The translations under genes and the position numbers were made by a program. The notes below the pieces were generated by a model. That model saw only the letters and a list, made by a program, of their open reading frames with translations, was not told the origin of the DNA and did no database searches. Shown in pieces: positions 58,311 to 64,000 of a stretch of 64,000 nucleotides of DNA. The DNA is taken from NCBI GenBank assembly GCA_963931925.1, contig OZ007569.1, forward strand, positions 4,388,007 to 4,452,006. The letters run 5' to 3'. The stretch's first letter is position 1, and each line of letters begins with the position of its first letter. This DNA is from Onchidella celtica. Its lineage: Eukaryota > Mollusca > Gastropoda > Systellommatophora > Onchidiidae.

Positions 58311-59462
58311 ATGGCGACTCCCTTAGTTGGGGATGCATTGCACTTGCTTATGGTGGGAAAAACTGGAGCAGGAAAAAGTTCTACCGGAAACAGTATCATA
58401 GGACAGAAGAAGTTTGTGTCTGGCACAAGTACAACTTCAGTCACCAAGAAATGCCAGGTGGCGTATGCACAAGTTCTGGATCACCGGGTGATGGTGGTGG
58501 ACAGTCCTGGTCTAGCAGATACTGAGCTAGGCAACAATGCCGCCCTCATGAAACTGACCTCAGAGATACAAGATGTTGTTATCAATAATCCAGATGGTTA
58601 TGATGCCATTCTGATCATCACAAAACTAGGACGTCACACGAATGAAGACAGAGAAACAATTCAAAAACTCAATGCAATATTTGGTGAGAATTTTACTGAA
58701 CATTTCGGACTGATGGTTGTGACATATGGTGACGAATACGATCCACAGGAAAACGAAGGTCGATCATTTCAACAATGGTGCAATCAGCAGACTGGTCTTT
58801 TCCAGGAGCTGATGCGAGCATGTCGTAATCGAGTTGTCCTGTTTGATAACAAATCTAAAGACAAACATGTTCAAGATAAACAACGGAAGGAATTGTTTGA
58901 TGTGATATTGAGGATGAAGCAAGAGCCAGGACGTTATACACCTAAAATCTTCGCCAAAGCCAAAGCAGCACGTGACCGATTCTTACTGGAATGCAATGAG
59001 CCCGTCATCCGAGAGGAGACTGAAATGGATATTTGGTTAACCATGCACGAACTTGAAAACCTGGACCCGAGATCTCCAGACTATATAAATAGCCTGGTAG
59101 ATGTGAAAGACAGGATACAACTATCGCTTGCTATTGTCAGATCACAAGACGGAGGCACCGATGTGTTGAGAAAGGTCATTTCCTCCATTTTAGCATTGAT
59201 GGAACATGTTGATGATAAGACATCAATGGCTCGATGGGCTGAAAGGGCGGCCCAAGAAGAACAAAGCTATAAGGAAAGGATGGCTTGGAGAGCAGAAAGG
59301 GAGAGAAAATTGCAAGCAGAATATGAACAAATTCAGCGGAACCTGAAGGATCAGATGGAGCAAGAAAGAGAGAGCAGATTAAAGAAAATCACTTCTGTTA
59401 TTTTGAAGGTTATCTCCGTTGCTATGGACATAGCAACTTTTGTTTTGAAATTGAAACGATAA
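58311..59462 (+). CDS. GIMAP/AIG1-family GTPase 2, coiled coil and hydrophobic tail
   Basis: 383 residues: G1 GKTGAGKS (16-23), G3 DSPG (64-67), G4-like TYGD (138-141) and DNKS (179-182). The signature region KLNAIFGENFTEHFG is conserved with GIMAP 3. After a helical linker, residues about 310-360 are highly charged (RAERERKLQAEYEQIQ) and probably coiled coil. They are followed by a hydrophobic segment, ITSVILKVISVAMDIATFVL, and a basic end (KLKR), suggesting a C-terminal membrane anchor. The upstream in-frame Met at 58275 is less likely because the inferred acceptor ends at 58298, leaving twelve untranslated bases before the ATG at 58311. Closer to GIMAP 3 than to GIMAP 1. The frame is intact. 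Confidence 0.9.
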   Translation: MATPLVGDALHLLMVGKTGAGKSSTGNSIIGQKKFVSGTSTTSVTKKCQVAYAQVLDHRVMVVDSPGLADTELGNNAALMKLTSEIQDVVINNPDGYDAILIITKLGRHTNEDRETIQKLNAIFGENFTEHFGLMVVTYGDEYDPQENEGRSFQQWCNQQTGLFQELMRACRNRVVLFDNKSKDKHVQDKQRKELFDVILRMKQEPGRYTPKIFAKAKAARDRFLLECNEPVIREETEMDIWLTMHELENLDPRSPDYINSLVDVKDRIQLSLAIVRSQDGGTDVLRKVISSILALMEHVDDKTSMARWAERAAQEEQSYKERMAWRAERERKLQAEYEQIQRNLKDQMEQERESRLKKITSVILKVISVAMDIATFVLKLKR

Positions 59463-61429
59463 GATCCACCAACCGCCCTCATCCCCACACTCACATTTTC
59501 GTTTTCAAAATCATGCCCGATATTAAAATACATGCACTATTTGTATCAAGAAATTTTGAACAACTCAAACACTATAATATACATTTCAGTTGTACATTTA
59601 TGGAAACCCTCAACTTTGATTCTGAATGACATTTTGCAATAACACATATTACCAAAACAAAGAGATTTTGACTATAATTTTTAGGGCACTAACATTTCCC
59701 ATGCGCTCTAGAGACTTGCAATGATTGATTGTACAGATATGAACATTAATCTTTACCGTTGTCTATTTCAGTGTCTGGTTTTATGTGTGTCCTTTCGACA
59801 TTTGATAATTAGGGGGAATTGGTACTTTTTCGCCCCCACCCCCCCTTTCCCAACGCGTTGCTCCGTTTCGGTCTCATGCACAGTATATTAGGTGTTGAAA
59901 TGGGACTTAGGTACATTTTCTTCGTTCTAGGGGCAAAGCACAAGTAAATGCAAAAAATGTTCATGGCAGTCATTCTCAATGCAAAGTCTGGAGGCGGCTT
60001 TTTTTATGATCGACCCCAGTCGGTACTATTTCGCCACCGCTTGGGGGAAATTCGCCACAGTCCATTTTTAGTCACAATAGTGAGCTTATCCCCTCCACCC
60101 CAGCGACAAGCCATGACGAGACGGCATTATGTAATTTTATTCAGGCCCGATATCATTTGTTTTTTCAGTTCTTCTGCAGAGGGTCTTGATTATGAATGTC
60201 TAAATGTGATATTTTTATCATTTTTATTCTTATTACAAAAGTTTACCCCCCCCCCCCAAAAAAAAAAAAGAAAAACGACTGCAAAGTCGTACAGTAGATA
60301 ACACCTAGCAAGAAAATCAAGCTCCAGATCATAATCATGTAGTAAAGTTTCCACTAACTTTGAGAGGAGAGAGTAGGAAAGAAAACAGGTACCAATAAAA
60401 AGAAAAGAATGAAGGAGTTTTATTGATATGAGCCCAGTTGTAAACATAAAATACATCATGTATGAGAATACATCACATATTAGAATTACCATACCCAGAA
60501 ATAGTGCAGGAGAACAAAATGATGTGAAAGAATATTAAACAACGCAAGAAATTATTTAATGGAATTGTTTTTTTCTTTTCCACTTTCTTCCCCTCCTCTT
60601 ATTTCTCTTATTGTAACTTTCTCAGAGCCGCTTTTTCTTTTCTCTCCTTCTGAGAATTCTTCCTTTTCCTTTTCATGGTCTTAAAGATTCAAATGTAACA
60701 AAGAGGGGACAGGAAAATTTCGAAGAATGCACAAAGAAACTTGTTACCCTGGTCTCGAAAAAGTACCGATCAGGCATTGCGAATTTCCCCAAACTAGTCC
60801 TGTATGATGTGGTCACATAAAATATACCTCTATCTAGGTATAATTTAGTTTCTGCCCACATGTTGAACTATTCTTTACATTTGAATCTCTTCAGTTCTCC
60901 AACAATGCCTTTCAATTGTTAAAAACGCTTGCAGACTGCACCTATGATGCCAGTGATTGCACTGTAAACAGCGTGCTTAAATGTTTGCATAATAATATGA
61001 CTTAATCTCGGTATTATAGGACACGCATGGGAAAACATTCCGATTGTTCGCTCGATGTGACGTGACCGTGGCCCGCGGCATTTTGATTGGTTGACCAATA
61101 CACGAAGAGACAATCCTACTTTTAGACAAAAACAAATACGGAATGTGACAAAAATCGTGACCTTCACTGCGAAGATTCTAAGTAGTCAGTCTATTGACAT
61201 GGCGAAAAATTACCAGTCTCCCCCTATATTTTTTAAGATATTGATACCTCCGTATTCGCCGCCCGTCATGGGAGGGGGTTTGGGTGGAGCTCCCTGAAAC
61301 CGAAATAGTGTTTATTTTTCCTTCTCCCATCCTGCCCCGAGTTTTAGGGCATGATAATGTTAAACATTTTACTTTTCATGTCTGTCTGTCTGTCTGTCTT
61401 TCTATGCCCCTATGATATATTTTCCACAG
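59463..61429. other. Spacer between GIMAP 2 and GIMAP 3
   Basis: Contains C and A runs (about 60247-60270) and no convincing ORF. Overlapping plus/minus frames at 59948-60492 show no motif. A TGTC run (61379-61400) lies 30 bp before the inferred acceptor tattttccacag (61429) of GIMAP 3. Confidence 0.5.
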
Positions 61430-61434
61430 AAAAT

Positions 61435-62640
61435 ATGGCGACATCGAACAATGACAATCAAATCGCAGTTTGCCTTGTTGGCAAAACAGGAAATGGGAAG
61501 AGTTCCACAGGAAACAGTATCTTAGGAAAACGTGAATTTGTGTCCATGGCGAGTACGACTTCGGTTACTAAAGAGTGTCAAATAGCTTATGGCAGTGTTC
61601 TGGCCAAAGTTGTCACGGTGGTGGATGGACCAGGCCTGGTTGACACGAATTTGTCAGCACCAGACGCGCTGGCAAAGATGATCGAAGAGACTAAGGAAGC
61701 TGTATCCCAGTGTCCAGGTGGATTTGACGCCATACTGATTGTTGAATCTATGGCCAATCGGTTGACAGAGGAGAATGCCACAGTAATTAAACAGCTGAAT
61801 GGAATTTTCGGGGAAAACTACACACAGAATTATGGCATTATTGTGATGACACACGGGGATTCCTATGATCCTGATGAAACTAAAATGTCATTTGAGCAAT
61901 GGGCTCAGAGCCAAAAAGGTTCCTTCAAGCAGCTGATGGAAAGTTGTTGTGGGCGTGTTGTCCTTTTTGATAACAGATCGAAGGATCAGAATGTCCGTGA
62001 AGAACAGGTGGGAAAGTTGTTGGATTTAATAATTCAGATGAAAAACGCGTCAGACCGGTACACACCAGAAATCTTCAAAGCTGCGCAGTCGGCACGTGAT
62101 CGTGTTCTCCTGGACACCAAAGAACCAGTTATTCGACAGGAGACTGAGAAAGAAATACAGCTCGTCACGGACGCCCTTGACAAACTGGATTCTAAAGACC
62201 CAGAGTATATATCCAAACTGACAGGTTTGAAGAAACAAACAAAGAAGTTGCTGGATGACTGTACAGAAAGAGATAAAGGTACTGGGGTATTGCGAAATGT
62301 AATTCTGAATTTACAGAATCGTGAGAAATTCATTGGCGATAGAATTTCATGTGCAGAAAGGATGAATGAACTGGGTGAACAAACAGAAGAGATGAAGCGC
62401 AAAGAACAAGAACTCGAAAAAGAATGGAAAAAGAAAATGGAGGAAGATATTGAAAAGATGCGTACCTGTATGGAACAAGAAAACACGAGAAGGACAGGAA
62501 AAATGTCTCAAGTTCTTGATGGTGCTGACAAGTTCTTTTCAGTGTTAACTACAATGACAGCAGCCGGCTTGAACATTGCAGGTATTGTACGTCATGGAGT
62601 AAATACTCATAAAACCCTTAAAGGAAAGATAGAAAAATAA
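61435..62640 (+). CDS. GIMAP/AIG1-family GTPase 3, long coiled-coil C-terminus
   Basis: 401 residues: G1 GKTGNGKS (16-23), G3 DGPG (64-67), G4 THGD (139-142) and DNRS (179-182). The helical middle (YTPEIFKAAQSARDRVLLD, VIRQETEKEI) parallels GIMAP 2, so the two are probably a duplicated pair. Residues about 320-365 form a strongly charged coiled coil (EMKRKEQELEKEWKKKMEED). They are followed by a moderately hydrophobic segment, FFSVLTTMTAAGLNIAGIV, and a basic tail without a CaaX cysteine. The ATG at 61435 is preferred over 61351 because the inferred acceptor ends at 61429 and the residues before it derive from the TGTC repeat. The frame is intact. Confidence 0.9.
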   Translation: MATSNNDNQIAVCLVGKTGNGKSSTGNSILGKREFVSMASTTSVTKECQIAYGSVLAKVVTVVDGPGLVDTNLSAPDALAKMIEETKEAVSQCPGGFDAILIVESMANRLTEENATVIKQLNGIFGENYTQNYGIIVMTHGDSYDPDETKMSFEQWAQSQKGSFKQLMESCCGRVVLFDNRSKDQNVREEQVGKLLDLIIQMKNASDRYTPEIFKAAQSARDRVLLDTKEPVIRQETEKEIQLVTDALDKLDSKDPEYISKLTGLKKQTKKLLDDCTERDKGTGVLRNVILNLQNREKFIGDRISCAERMNELGEQTEEMKRKEQELEKEWKKKMEEDIEKMRTCMEQENTRRTGKMSQVLDGADKFFSVLTTMTAAGLNIAGIVRHGVNTHKTLKGKIEK

Positions 62641-64000
62641 TTGAAAGGACTGTAAAGCATTCCTAACAACATGAGATCGAAACACAATCATGTTTTCATT
62701 GTCGTAACAATGGTTTTTACTGTATGACACTCATTAGCATAACTAAAGAAATTCACTCTGCTTCATCACCAATTCTCGAACTATAGTGGTGTTTTATGGC
62801 GGGCAATTTGAATGGAAAAATGCATTGATAAATGAATGCAATTCTCAGTAGTTTAGTAAATATATCAACAGTGAGTTTAGCTGGCACGTGCATGATTATG
62901 AGATCAAACATACTGGTAAAAAATTAGCATTTTGTACTTGTGGCTCGAAAACTGCATTCAAATTTCATGATAGCATTACAGAGCAAAGAAATATTCATAC
63001 TGACCTTTCTCTATTGAAATAGCTGTAACTTGTGTTTTTTCTTTTTTTTTGTTTTTATTTGGCACAACAGTAATTTAAGCGCACGACTGGTCTCCGAAAA
63101 GAGAAAATAAAGAAAATCAAATGTAAATGGAAGATGAATATGTTTGAAGAAAACTGATAATTACATACTTGCCACTACTAATTATTTTGAAATATGTTCG
63201 TTTTGCACTGTAGAGCTACTGCTAAATAGTCAGGCATATGCTCTTCCTAATCTCTTTTTCTTTTTTTTTCTCCCTACCCGCCGTACAAATTAACTTTTTC
63301 TTTTAATAGCCACATGAAAGTAATAGTGTACAACACTAGATTCAATTTTGCTGTCAAGAAATTTTTTTGCATGGCATATTGTACAAAATGATGTACATCC
63401 TGCAGAGCGTTTACTCATCATCATCACGACAGCCATTCGTGGATAAAATGTTTGAGAAATTGCGGCAGAAATGTTTAAAATTTTTATGTAGCCATTTTTT
63501 TCCAGGTAACATGATATTTTAAATCTTTTCTCACGTTAAAATCTAATGTTTTTGAATTTTCAGACAGGAGTCTTTATTTCTAAAGCGGTTATTTTTAGTA
63601 ATAAAGTCCTGATAGTCCTATGTCCCGGTAGATATTGTAGTAGAGTAACCACCACACCCACCCCCACCCCCTCCCTTTTGACGCGCGAGTGCTGGGTTCA
63701 AATTAGTTTTGAATCACTTAATAATCTTCTCCCAGCTAATAGTCCCTCTGATTTGTCCCCTAGTCTTCCGTGTCCCCCATTTCAGTGTGATCATTTTTCA
63801 TCTGTAAGTTTTGTTTTGATTTTTTGGGGTTTGTTCTTCGTCGTCTCTACACATCTTAAGCACATTGGAAAGAAACTGTGTGTGTGTGTGTTTGTGTATT
63901 ATTCTATCCAAGCAAATTTGTGCATCTACCAATTATGTACAGATCCGAACCCGCTACCCCCGTTCATTAAACACCCTTTAATCACCATTATTAATTAACC
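62641..64000. other. Downstream region of GIMAP 3, no gene recognised
   Basis: AT-rich; the frame at 63546-63998 is low-complexity and runs off the window edge without a motif. C-rich patch near 63650-63675 and a short GT run near 63878-63890. Confidence 0.5.

Overview
This is a eukaryotic, intron-bearing, AT-rich and heavily transposon-laden window. It has no operons, ribosome-binding sites or bacterial genes. A cluster of GIMAP/AIG1-type GTPases, Helitrons, Ty3/Gypsy elements, an RTE-type LINE and long tetranucleotide arrays together fit an invertebrate genome. I infer a mollusc, probably a gastropod, but no single-copy marker fixes the species.

Layout. 1-4.4 kb is gene-poor and holds one palindrome-rich inverted-repeat element (2895-3552) enclosing a tRNA-like SINE head. 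About 4.4-23.5 kb and about 38.8-48 kb are diverged copies of one segmental duplication, each filled with different insertions. The left copy carries a truncated Gypsy element (6329-10085, minus) and a head-to-tail Helitron pair (10631-21475, plus). The first Helitron is interrupted by a solo LTR. The right copy carries two minisatellites, CT/TATC/GATA arrays and a solo LTR (48087-49240). Both copies keep a promoter-like module: a CRE, a TATA-like box and a short first exon ending in a GTAAG donor (about 22.1-22.3 kb and 46.55-46.76 kb).

25646-33738 (minus) is a nearly full-length Ty3/Gypsy element with 1.07-kb LTRs, a 5-bp target duplication (gtcat), a tRNA-Pro primer site, and the unusual domain order gag-PR-IN-RT-RH (Gmr1-like). 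It appears to have landed in an intron of a decayed two-exon gene (exons at 25134-25213 and 33920-34125). Beyond it are a second, older Helitron family (34365-36715, minus) and the 5' part of an RTE-like LINE (about 37155-38400, minus).

52.5-62.6 kb is the only region with intact host-like genes: three plus-strand GIMAP GTPases (52547-53539, 58311-59462, 61435-62640). A broken tandem copy (53719-57221) is split by a 2.66-kb insertion with short inverted ends. Each intact gene has its coding part in one exon that starts just after a plausible 3' splice site, so a non-coding first exon is expected upstream. The module at 46.6 kb is a candidate for the first gene. The three proteins share the GTPase domain but end differently: a CaaX-type CIVL tail, and two coiled-coil tails with hydrophobic ends. 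This suggests different membrane anchoring within one presumably immune-related cluster.
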